Origin: Chthonomonas sp.
GTDB taxonomy: Bacteria > Armatimonadota > Fimbriimonadia > Fimbriimonadales > Fimbriimonadaceae
Length of the DNA: 64,000 bases
Reading direction: 5' to 3'
Assembly (NCBI GenBank): GCA_016788585.1
Contig: JAEURP010000002.1
Span: forward strand, 96,245-160,244
The notes under the pieces are model-generated. The model ran no database searches, had not been told where the DNA came from, and saw nothing but the letters and a program-made list of their open reading frames with translations. Shown piece after piece: positions 15,072 to 23,407 of the stretch; the first letter of the stretch is position 1; each line of letters begins with the position of its first letter. Both the position numbers and the translations under genes were made by a program.

Positions 15072-17753
15072 ATGAATCGCGCAATCGTTGTATTCGTTAG
15101 CCTATTGGGCTTAGTTTCCTTGGGATTTGGCCAAGCTGGTAAGCCGTCGGGCAGTTTGATAGTTGTTCCAAAGGAAGGGCATGGCGCCGGGCTAAGGTAC
15201 ATCGATCTTAAAGGTGCACGTGTCCTGACCACGATAGCTGGTGGCAGAATCCTCCTGGTTAAGCCGCCAAACAATGTGCATTGGAGTGACCATCGTCGTA
15301 GCCTCCTCGCCAGTGGGCAATTTGCAAGCGTTGAGGCTGACACATGGACAGCGCCGTGCGCGACCCCAAATGACCCAGAGTTTGGCCTGCAATGGCACCT
15401 CGGCCAGATATCTGCTCCGCGAGCTTGGGATTTCGCTCCAAGCGTAAGTAGCGTGGTGGCCGTGGTCGATGGTGGTGTGGACCTTTCTCACCCGGATCTC
15501 GCACCAAACCTTGTGCCCGGATACAACACGCTCACAGAGCTTGCCCAAACTGCGGGCGGGGTGGTGTCAGATGTTCGAACCAACGGGCACGGCACTCGTA
15601 TAGCAGGAATCATTGCGGCGAAAGGTAACAATGGAATTGGTGTGGCTGGGGTCGGTTGGAACCTCAAAGTGATGCCGATTCGCGTCACCGACGACGCCGT
15701 CCAAGGTTTTGCATTACGATCCGAGCTGTTGCAAGGCGCACAATGGGCGCTCGACCATGGGGCGAAAGTGGTCAGCATCAGCTATACCGGTGTAGAAAAT
15801 GGCGATGTGCAAACAATGGGTGAGTACGCTGGATCTCTCGGGGCGCACCTCGTCTGGGCTGCTGGTAACACTAACACGGATTGGTCGGGCTTCGATCACA
15901 GTGCCGTTACGGTCGTTGGCGGCACAGGAAATGATGATTCCAGGTGGGTCTCAGGTACCACGGTGGGCTCTGGCTACGGTCGAGGCGTCGACATCTATGC
16001 CCCCTGTATCCAAATCCGAACTACAAATAAGGGCGGCGGGTACGGGTATGCCCCAGCGGGAACGAGTTTCGCAGTGCCTCAGGTCGCCGCGGCATTGGCC
16101 ATTGTTGCTGCCTACAATCCCACTTGGAGCCCATGGAAGGTAGAGCGACGCGTGTTGATGTCCAGCAGAGACCTTGGTCTCCCAGGGGCCGATCTTGTAA
16201 GTGGGTGGGGAAGGCTCAATTTGGGGAAGGCAATCGACTATCCAAACGTTAGGTATCAAGTCTCGTTCTTGGAGACGTCACCCGGCACCGTGCAGAGCGC
16301 GGCATCGGCCATTAATGACAACGACATCATTTTTGGGTGGTCTGATTCAAACGGTGGCCAAATGCTTTGGTGGCAAGTCTCTACACTAAAACCCGTCGTG
16401 CCAGCAGCTTGGCTTGGAGTCAGCGGCACCCCAGTCCCAACCGAGGCTAACAATGCCAACTTTGTCGTTGGTTCATCAAACGGCAATCCATGGAAAGGAT
16501 TTGCCTACCTGGTGGGGGCAGGGCCCTTCGCCCCGCCACCGGCGACGGCTTACACTAACTCCAAGTATTTGGGATTATCCGAGGCTGGACACATTGCTGG
16601 GAGCGATTTCAACGATCAAACAGTCAACAGCGGCTGGGTTCGATTGGACGGAGGCAACTTGTTGCTTGAGCCACCAGGTGCTGGAGTTCGGGCCTACGAC
16701 GTGAATGACCTGGGCCATCACCTTGGAAATATCAGCTGGACTTCATTGCAGCCGAACATTTACGTTGGCGGGCAAAGCCCGATTTACTATGCTTCCGATA
16801 CCTACAGTCGAAATGACCCTCTGAGGCTGACAAATCGCGGCGATATTGTAGGGAATGAGTTTGATTTTGAACTTCAGTACCAAAGCCGCCCCTACTTCAT
16901 GGTCCCACCCTACGCTTCCTACAGTCGAATAATGCTCGCACCGCCATGGCAGTCTGAGGTCTTGGACATTAATGAACAGGGGTTTGCCGTTGGAAGAAAC
17001 CACGGACAATCTCAAGCAATTATCTGTGAGCCAGGGTTTGGAGAAATGAGCTTTCTTCGAGACAAATTAGTGTCTCCTCTGCCAAGCAACATTTTGGCAC
17101 TCGTTAGTGCCCTTTCCGTGAATAATCGCGGGGTAATTGTTGGCGAAGCGAGGACCTTTGGGTTTCAATCTGTTCCCTTCAAAGCAGTTCCGGTGACTAG
17201 CGCAAACATGCTGGTAAACCTTGGGCAACTTGGTGAGAGCCCAACTTATATTGGTAGCATCCCTCCTTCTCTGTCTGTGACCTACCTCAACGATTTGGGG
17301 CAACCATATACAGGTGGCACAGTATTGCAAACCTATAATGTCTCTGTTGGGAGATTGGAACTAGTTCCTCCACCTTCCGTTACAGGGCCATACCGTATGT
17401 ATCTTCGGTGCAGCGGAGCCCTCATTCCCGGTTATCCTGGCCCTCGCTACCTTAACAAGCTTTATCCTCCAATGAATGAACCAGCCGCCGGCCCCGACAC
17501 AGTGTTCTTGCCCTATTCCGGACCGAGCCCGACCGGTGCCGACCCTGCCCTTCTTATGTTTGCCGGGGACGTCGACAGCTCAGGTGAAGTAGATGCCGCT
17601 GACATTGATGTGATAATTTCGAAGTTCGGTACGGTGGACGGTGGTCCGGGCTGGCAAGGCGATGTGGACGTCGATGGAACTGGAGAAATCGATGCTGCTG
17701 ACATCGATTTAGTCATTTCTAATTTCGGGTTGGTAGATGATCCGCTGCCATGA
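15072..17753 (+). CDS. Secreted subtilisin-like (S8) serine protease with dockerin-type C-terminus
   Basis: The 893-residue protein starts at the ATG that gives a clean signal peptide (MNRAIVVFVSLLGLVSLGFG). The S8 domain spans about residues 90-370: Asp in AVVDGGVDLSHPD, His in NGHGTRIAGIIAA, oxyanion Asn in WAAGNTNTDW, Ser in AGTSFAVPQVAA. A long middle region contains short recurring motifs such as INDNDIIFGW and VNNRGVIVGE, resembling HAF-type repeats. The C-terminus has two dockerin-like calcium loops (DVDSSGEVDAADID and DVDGTGEIDAADID), probably for attachment or stability rather than a true cellulosome. It is the intact partner of the frameshifted copy upstream. Confidence 0.9.
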   Translation: MNRAIVVFVSLLGLVSLGFGQAGKPSGSLIVVPKEGHGAGLRYIDLKGARVLTTIAGGRILLVKPPNNVHWSDHRRSLLASGQFASVEADTWTAPCATPNDPEFGLQWHLGQISAPRAWDFAPSVSSVVAVVDGGVDLSHPDLAPNLVPGYNTLTELAQTAGGVVSDVRTNGHGTRIAGIIAAKGNNGIGVAGVGWNLKVMPIRVTDDAVQGFALRSELLQGAQWALDHGAKVVSISYTGVENGDVQTMGEYAGSLGAHLVWAAGNTNTDWSGFDHSAVTVVGGTGNDDSRWVSGTTVGSGYGRGVDIYAPCIQIRTTNKGGGYGYAPAGTSFAVPQVAAALAIVAAYNPTWSPWKVERRVLMSSRDLGLPGADLVSGWGRLNLGKAIDYPNVRYQVSFLETSPGTVQSAASAINDNDIIFGWSDSNGGQMLWWQVSTLKPVVPAAWLGVSGTPVPTEANNANFVVGSSNGNPWKGFAYLVGAGPFAPPPATAYTNSKYLGLSEAGHIAGSDFNDQTVNSGWVRLDGGNLLLEPPGAGVRAYDVNDLGHHLGNISWTSLQPNIYVGGQSPIYYASDTYSRNDPLRLTNRGDIVGNEFDFELQYQSRPYFMVPPYASYSRIMLAPPWQSEVLDINEQGFAVGRNHGQSQAIICEPGFGEMSFLRDKLVSPLPSNILALVSALSVNNRGVIVGEARTFGFQSVPFKAVPVTSANMLVNLGQLGESPTYIGSIPPSLSVTYLNDLGQPYTGGTVLQTYNVSVGRLELVPPPSVTGPYRMYLRCSGALIPGYPGPRYLNKLYPPMNEPAAGPDTVFLPYSGPSPTGADPALLMFAGDVDSSGEVDAADIDVIISKFGTVDGGPGWQGDVDVDGTGEIDAADIDLVISNFGLVDDPLP

Positions 17754-17780
17754 CCCTTACTTCGAGCCAAAATTAAGTCG

Positions 17781-19046
17781 ATGTCCAGCAGCTTCGGCAC
17801 TCTGTTCCGCGTGACGACCTTTGGCGAGAGCCATGGGGCGGGGGTCGGCGTGGTGGTGGATGGCTGCCCGCCGGGGCTGGAGATCTCTTTGGAGGAGATT
17901 CAGACCGAGCTCGACCGGCGCCGGCCCGGGCAAAGCGGCATCGTCTCGCAGCGCAAAGAGAGCGACCGCGTCGAGATTCTGAGCGGGATTTCGCCCGAAG
18001 GACTGACCCTCGGCACGCCGATCGCGATGCTGGTGCGCAACGAAGACGCCCGGCCCGTGGACTATGAGGAAATGCGGCACAAATTCCGCCCCAGCCACGC
18101 CGACTTTACGACGCATGTGAAATACGGCGTGCGGGACTGGCGCGGCGGCGGGCGGTCCTCGGCGCGCGAGACGGTCGGGCGCGTTGCCGCCGGGGTGATT
18201 GCCCAGAAGTTGTTGAAGGAGATTTGGGGGGTGGAGGTTGTGGCTTATGTGCAGTCAGTGCAGGACATTGCGATGCCTGAATCTCCCCTCCCAAGATTGG
18301 GAGGGGCTGGGGGAGGGTTGAACACGCCAGCCGATCGGCGCGCCAACGACTCCCCCCTAACCCCCCTCACAAGTGAGGGGGGGATTGACCGCGCCGCAGT
18401 CGAGGCAACCGCTGTGCGCTGCCCCGACCCCGAGGTCGCCGCGCGGATGATCGCGCGGATCGAAGAAGTAAGAAAGCAAGGCGACACGGTCGGCGGCGTC
18501 GTGGCCTGCCAAGTTAGAGGCGTGCCGACGGGATGGGGCGAACCGGTGTTTGACAAGTTGGAAGCGGATATGGCGAGGGCGGTTATGAGCCTGCCGGCGA
18601 GCAAAGGCTTCGAGATTGGGAGCGGGTTCGCTGGGACGTTGCTGAAGGGAAGCGAGCATAACGACGCGATGCGTAATTCTCCCCTCCCAAGATTGGGAGG
18701 GGCCAGGGGCGGGTTGAACACGGAAGCCGATCCGCACGCCATCAACCCTCCCCCAACCCCTCCCAATCTTGGGAGGGGAGTAAAGACGACCACCAACAAC
18801 TCCGGCGGTATCCAGGGAGGCATCAGTAACGGTATGCCGATCACCTTGCGCGTGGCCTTCAAACCTGTGAGCACAATCATGATGGAGCAGGACACCGTGG
18901 ACGAGAATTACGAGAACACGACGATCAAAGGGAAGGGGCGGCATGACCCTTGCGTCCTACCGCGGGCCGTGCCGATGGTCGAGGCCATGGTATCTTTGGT
19001 TCTGGCCGACCACGCCTTGCGGCAGCGCGCCTTAATGGGCTCTTAA
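17781..19046 (+). CDS. aroC: Chorismate synthase carrying two in-frame repeat inserts
   Basis: Chorismate synthase makes chorismate from EPSP with reduced FMN, the last shared step of aromatic biosynthesis. Family motifs are clear: TTFGESHG, the Arg/Gly-rich RPSHAD segment, [40 protein letters not shown] and [15 protein letters not shown]. The product has 421 residues against about 355 for the family. Two 34-residue stretches, 168-201 and 300-333, are encoded by 102-bp palindromic elements; without them the length is 353. Both lie in segments where family members vary in length. It starts 27 bases after the protease stop, and pstB follows after 3 bases. Confidence 0.95.
   Translation: MSSSFGTLFRVTTFGESHGAGVGVVVDGCPPGLEISLEEIQTELDRRRPGQSGIVSQRKESDRVEILSGISPEGLTLGTPIAMLVRNEDARPVDYEEMRHKFRPSHADFTTHVKYGVRDWRGGGRSSARETVGRVAAGVIAQKLLKEIWGVEVVAYVQSVQDIAMPESPLPRLGGAGGGLNTPADRRANDSPLTPLTSEGGIDRAAVEATAVRCPDPEVAARMIARIEEVRKQGDTVGGVVACQVRGVPTGWGEPVFDKLEADMARAVMSLPASKGFEIGSGFAGTLLKGSEHNDAMRNSPLPRLGGARGGLNTEADPHAINPPPTPPNLGRGVKTTTNNSGGIQGGISNGMPITLRVAFKPVSTIMMEQDTVDENYENTTIKGKGRHDPCVLPRAVPMVEAMVSLVLADHALRQRALMGS
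18283..18384 (+). repeat. 102-bp coding palindromic element, copy 2 (first in aroC)
   Basis: It starts with the same CTCCCCTCCCAAGATTGGGAGGGG hairpin core as copy 3 (given here by its ends, 18283-18306) but has a diverged right half, a different hairpin built on CCCCCCTCAC and GTGAGGGGGG at 18361-18382. Length is again exactly 102 bases and the reading phase is the same, giving [15 protein letters not shown] at its start. Confidence 0.88.
18679..18780 (+). repeat. 102-bp coding palindromic element, copy 3 (second in aroC)
   Basis: Both ends are hairpins and inverted copies of each other, with a central non-palindromic part. It is 102 bases long, in the same reading phase as copies 1 and 2, and encodes [15 protein letters not shown] through [10 protein letters not shown]. 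It differs from copy 1 at about seven positions. Confidence 0.9.
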
Positions 19047-19049
19047 CCA

Positions 19050-19895
<846 letters not shown>

Positions 19896-19948
19896 CCGGA
19901 GGATAGCCTTCAGGCTGTCAAATGGACGTTAGGCTTCAGCCTGACGAG
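19896..19948. repeat. Family B repeat, short copy
   Basis: GGAGGATAGCCTTCAGGCTG and TTAGGCTTCAGCCTGA form two small palindromes directly after the pstB stop. The sequence resembles the left arm and inner part of the compound repeat at 6088-6188. Confidence 0.65.
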
Positions 19949-19977
19949 ATTTGAACCGGTACAATGTCCCAGTTCGA

Positions 19978-21243
19978 ATGGACTCAGGTCTCACACCCCT
20001 TCTCGACGCCGTTCACCTGGCGACTCGCAAGCTTGCTTCTAGCCGCAAGCTCAACGACGTGCTGCCCGAGGTGCTGAGCATCTGCGTCGAAGCAGTGGGA
20101 GCAGAAGGGGGCACGATCTATCTGCACAACCGAACAAAGAAGGCCCTCGAGTTCCGCCACGTCTTGCCCGAAAAGAGCCGCGAAGCCCTGCAATTCAGCG
20201 ACATTCCCGATAATCAGGGCGTCGCGGGCGCGGCTTTCACCGATCGCAAGACCCAACTGACGACTTACGACAACGTGCCGACCAGCGCGACCGCCATCGC
20301 CGAAAAGACCGGCATGAGCGTGCGTACGATGATCACCGTGCCGCTGATGCTAGAGGACACCGACCCGATCGGCGTCGTGCAACTGGTCAACAAGAGCGGC
20401 GGCGATGTGTTCACCGATGACGACCGCACGGTTCTCGAAACGGTCAGCGCCGTCTCGACTCTCGCCTACCTGAACTGGGAGCTCCTCGACGAACAGACCC
20501 GCGCATCGCAACTCCTGGGTATGGGCCGCGTTGCCCACGACATCAAGAATATGGCCTTTGCGCTGGAGGCGAATCTCACCTTCAGCCACGAGACCATGCA
20601 AGAGATCAAGAAGCTGGCGCAGAAGGATGATTGCGACCCCGAGATGGTGCCGCATGTCGAGACGCTCGACGTAATGATCACCGAGCTACACGAGAGCATC
20701 GACCGAATCAAGGACTACACGACCCTGATGAGCGACCTCTCGGCGGGCAAAAAGCTGGAGCCGAAACTCGTTCTCGCGCCGATGAGCAAGACCATCGAGC
20801 GCGCCGCCTCATTCCTCGCGAGCGAAGCGCGAAAGCATGGCCTGGATCTTAAGTACGAAATCGAAGTGAGCGCCCCCGATACGCGCCACGATCAGATGTA
20901 CGTGTTTCGAATCACACAGAACCTGGTTTCAAATGCCGTTAAGGCCGTCGCCGAGACCATGGATACGGATCCGGATGTCCACGAGGCCGTCACCGTGCGC
21001 TACTCGCACCACGATGACAAGCACGTTCTAGAGGTCGTCGACACCGGCCCCGGTATGACCAAGGAGATTGCTGATCGCATCCTCGGCGGTAACGCTCGCT
21101 CGGTCTGGAACAAGTCTGCTGGCTCAGGCTGGGGAACCAAGATCGTGCTCGAACTTGCGCAGACGCATGGCGCGACGGTCGAGATTGATAGCGAATTGGG
21201 ACGCGGCTCCACTTTCCGCGTGACTTTTCCACATCGGGCTTAG
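19978..21243 (+). CDS. GAF-domain sensor histidine kinase
   Basis: The 421-residue cytosolic kinase has an N-terminal GAF domain (about residues 15-165, with GVAGAAFTDRKTQ and a VPLMLEDTDPIGVVQLVNK core), a dimerisation helix with the phosphoacceptor His in LGMGRVAHDIKN (about residue 187), and a HATPase domain with N box NLVSNAVKA, G1 VVDTGPGM and G2 GSGWGTKIV. There is no membrane segment. No response regulator is adjacent, so it is an orphan. The ATG at 19978 is preferred to an in-frame TTG nine codons upstream; a TACAAT lies 12 bases before it. Confidence 0.88.
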   Translation: MDSGLTPLLDAVHLATRKLASSRKLNDVLPEVLSICVEAVGAEGGTIYLHNRTKKALEFRHVLPEKSREALQFSDIPDNQGVAGAAFTDRKTQLTTYDNVPTSATAIAEKTGMSVRTMITVPLMLEDTDPIGVVQLVNKSGGDVFTDDDRTVLETVSAVSTLAYLNWELLDEQTRASQLLGMGRVAHDIKNMAFALEANLTFSHETMQEIKKLAQKDDCDPEMVPHVETLDVMITELHESIDRIKDYTTLMSDLSAGKKLEPKLVLAPMSKTIERAASFLASEARKHGLDLKYEIEVSAPDTRHDQMYVFRITQNLVSNAVKAVAETMDTDPDVHEAVTVRYSHHDDKHVLEVVDTGPGMTKEIADRILGGNARSVWNKSAGSGWGTKIVLELAQTHGATVEIDSELGRGSTFRVTFPHRA

Positions 21244-21250
21244 CGCCTTT

Positions 21251-21345
21251 GCTGGACATTGAGGGATATGGCGGGACGTTGAGGGACGTTGCTTCCAGAA
21301 AGCCATTGTCCAGCAATGTCCCTCCAATTCCCTCAATGTCCCGCC
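21251..21345. repeat. Palindromic repeat, family E (GGACATTGAGGGA type)
   Basis: Inverted arms GGCGGGACGTTGAGGGA (21270-21286) and TCCCTCAATGTCCCGCC (21329-21345) differ at one position, and an outer pair (GCTGGACA and TGTCCAGC) interleaves. It lies right after the histidine kinase stop. Confidence 0.75.
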
Positions 21346-21624
21346 TTCCCCTAGACACACCGTCATACCAGTAGACAAAGATAAACGCACGTATTTATGC
21401 CAGTGGTAAACGTCTGCAACAAAATGCAAAAAAACCATCAAAAATGGCCAAAAGTGGCGGCAAGTCCCATAGTGTTCCCTGATATAGTTGCATTCAGATG
21501 ATTCGCTAGGTCCATGAAGGACGCGGCGACATTCGCAGGGCGGGGGTCCTGGTTTCGGGGCCGGTTACTCAAGGATCGAGGAGCCGGCCTCACAAAGCCT
21601 TAAGTCCACCCGCGGAGACATATC
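21346..21624 (+). other. Gap before mraZ, probable dcw leader with a hairpin
   Basis: No gene is seen. The segment 21400-21490 is A-rich, with TATAGT at 21482-21487 as a weak -10 candidate. Downstream, GGCCGG (21559-21564) pairs with CCGGCC (21584-21589), enclosing CTC and GAG, so a stable hairpin can form in a leader RNA about 50 bases before mraZ. Clear MraZ-type TGGGN repeats are not visible. The promoter position is a guess. Confidence 0.35.
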
Positions 21625-22125
21625 GTGGAAACGCCGAGCCCGCAAGTATTGCAACCGCTGATCGGCACCGAAGAGGTGACGGTGGATGCAAAGGGACGCG
21701 TCCTCGTCTCCAAAAAGAAGCGCGACCGCCTCGGGGCATCGTTCGCCGTAGGAATCGGCGTGAAGGGCTGCTTCGTTGCCTACACAGCGCCGGCTTGGGA
21801 ACAGCTTCTCACTCAACTTCAATCAAGCGATGCCATTGACCTCGGCAGCGACACCTTGCGCGAGATCATGCTCGGCGAAGCCGAAGACGGAATCGAGTTT
21901 GATGGGCAGGGCCGCTTCGTGGTGCCGCTCCGATTGCGCCGATTGCTCAAGCTCGAAGGATCGTCGAGCCTCCTCATCGGCGCGCAAGACAAAGTGGAGC
22001 TTTGGCCTGCCGCCGAGTACGAAATCTACAAAGCCGACCGCCGCGCCTACACCGAGAAGTTCTGGCAAGAGATTTCGGATAACAAGTTTAGAGTTTCAGA
22101 TAATGTGCTGCGAGGGTTGCCATGA
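21625..22125 (+). CDS. mraZ: Transcriptional regulator MraZ
   Basis: MraZ is a SpoVT/AbrB-like DNA-binding protein that opens dcw clusters and represses them. The 166-residue product has the two AbrB-like halves: EEVTVDAKGRVLVSKKKRDRL near the start and DGIEFDGQGRFVVPLRLRRLL (about residues 90-112), with LLIGAQDKVELWP. The usual N-terminal DxKGR motif is present. The start is GTG at 21625. It overlaps rsmH by four bases (ATGA), and a long leader precedes it. Confidence 0.93.
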   Translation: METPSPQVLQPLIGTEEVTVDAKGRVLVSKKKRDRLGASFAVGIGVKGCFVAYTAPAWEQLLTQLQSSDAIDLGSDTLREIMLGEAEDGIEFDGQGRFVVPLRLRRLLKLEGSSSLLIGAQDKVELWPAAEYEIYKADRRAYTEKFWQEISDNKFRVSDNVLRGLP

Positions 22126-23000
22126 TGGCGGCACTTAGGCACGAGCCGGTGATGCTGTCGGAAGTTCTCGAGGTCCTTGCGATCCAGCCGGGCGATTTCG
22201 CCGTGGACGGAACCCTGGGCCTTGCCGGCCACGCCAAAGAAATGGCCAAGGCTGGAGCCTCGATTTTGGGCGTGGACTGGGATGAGAGCATGCTCGCCGA
22301 CGCCAAAAAGGAATTGCCCGGCGCTGAGTTCGCTCATGCGGACTATCGTGAGATTCCAACCATTCTTGGGGAAAGGAGAGCCGACGCGATTTTGCTCGAC
22401 CTCGGCCTGAACAGCGCGCAGATCGACGATCCTGAGCGTGGCATTAGCTTCATGCAAGAAGGCCCGCTTGATATGCGCATGGATCGCAGTCGCGGCGAGT
22501 CAGCATCGAGCTTTTTGAACCGAGCCAGCGAAGATCAGATTGAGAAGGTGATTCGCGAGTATGGCGAAGAGCGCTGGAGCCGTCGGATTGCAAAGGTGAT
22601 CGTTGAGCGGCGCCGCGAAAACCCGCTTCGAACAACTCAGGACTTAGTGGATTGCGTGCATGCAGCGGTGCCTGTAGCGGCGCGAGATAAGCGAATTCAT
22701 CCAGCGACGCGAACCTACCAGGGCGTTCGCATCGCCGTGAACCGCGAACTAGAAGATTTAGAAACAGCCCTCATCGAAATCGCAAAGTGCCTCAAGGTAG
22801 GCGGCCGAATGGTGGTGCTGAGTTACCACTCGCTCGAAGACCGCGCCGTGAAGCGCGCCTTTCGCGAACTTGCCCAGGACGGCGAGTTTGAGGATCTGTT
22901 TCGAAAGCCGTTGGAGCCGAGCGAAGAAGAAGTCGCCCGCAACCGGCGGGGCCGCAGCGCGAAGCTTCGTGCAGTGCGGCGCATGGAGGGAAGAAAATGA
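22122..23000 (+). CDS. rsmH: 16S rRNA (cytosine-1402 N4) methyltransferase
   Basis: RsmH methylates C1402 in the ribosomal decoding centre using S-adenosylmethionine. The 292-residue protein has the expected start RHEPVMLSEVLEVL, the SAM site DGTLGLAGHA, ILLDLGLNSAQIDDPERGISF, GPLDMRMD, and the end segment VLSYHSLEDRAVKRAF. The length is normal. It overlaps mraZ at its start and ftsL at its end, four bases each. Confidence 0.95.
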   Translation: MMAALRHEPVMLSEVLEVLAIQPGDFAVDGTLGLAGHAKEMAKAGASILGVDWDESMLADAKKELPGAEFAHADYREIPTILGERRADAILLDLGLNSAQIDDPERGISFMQEGPLDMRMDRSRGESASSFLNRASEDQIEKVIREYGEERWSRRIAKVIVERRRENPLRTTQDLVDCVHAAVPVAARDKRIHPATRTYQGVRIAVNRELEDLETALIEIAKCLKVGGRMVVLSYHSLEDRAVKRAFRELAQDGEFEDLFRKPLEPSEEEVARNRRGRSAKLRAVRRMEGRK

Positions 23001-23407
23001 GTCTCGTCAAGGAACGACCAATCGTTAGGCGTGCGACCGCGCGCCCAGTCCGCACGACCCAAACCATCAATCGTGCTCGACCTCGGCCCATTCGCCGACC
23101 ACGATCGGGGGCCCTCACCAAGAGCATTCTTCTCGTCGGCATGGTGACCCTTGGGTCCTATGTCGCGAGCAGCGTTTTGGGAAACACGCTTCTTGAAAGC
23201 GCTCGCCGAGACCGAATCCGATCAGTGGAGCGCACGAAAGACAGCCGTGAAGACGTCGCCCGACTTCGCCGCGTCTTGGATAGCATGGTGAGCCTCGATG
23301 CAGTCTCTAGATACGCAATGGCCCAAGGAATGGAACTGAGTGGCGCCCCGGTGCCCCGACCTCAGACTGTCGTCGCACAGATTGGGAACCATGCCCAGGT
23401 CCAATGA
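22997..23407 (+). CDS. ftsL: FtsL-like cell division protein
   Basis: The 136-residue protein is basic at the N-terminus (residues 1-38), has one membrane segment at about 41-62 (SILLVGMVTLGSYVASSVLG) and then a coiled-coil-like stretch to about residue 105, ending in AVSRYAMAQGME, like the tail motif of FtsL. Sequence similarity is low, as usual for FtsL, so the call relies on topology and its place between rsmH and ftsI. FtsL recruits the septal peptidoglycan synthase with FtsQ and FtsB. Confidence 0.75.
   Translation: MSLVKERPIVRRATARPVRTTQTINRARPRPIRRPRSGALTKSILLVGMVTLGSYVASSVLGNTLLESARRDRIRSVERTKDSREDVARLRRVLDSMVSLDAVSRYAMAQGMELSGAPVPRPQTVVAQIGNHAQVQ

Noticed and set aside
11277..17753. 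Cellulosome component cluster
   Set aside because: The dockerin-like motifs are real, but no cohesin domain or glycoside hydrolase is present; such C-terminal calcium motifs are common in secreted proteins of these lineages.
18245..18895. Long minus-strand open frame across aroC
   Set aside because: It is antisense to clear AroC motifs; its openness is explained by the two palindromic elements, which lack stops in several frames, and by GC-rich codon bias.
21400..21500. MraZ operator repeats upstream of mraZ
   Set aside because: TGGGN-type repeats with regular spacing were sought but only scattered AGTGGC-like words are present.
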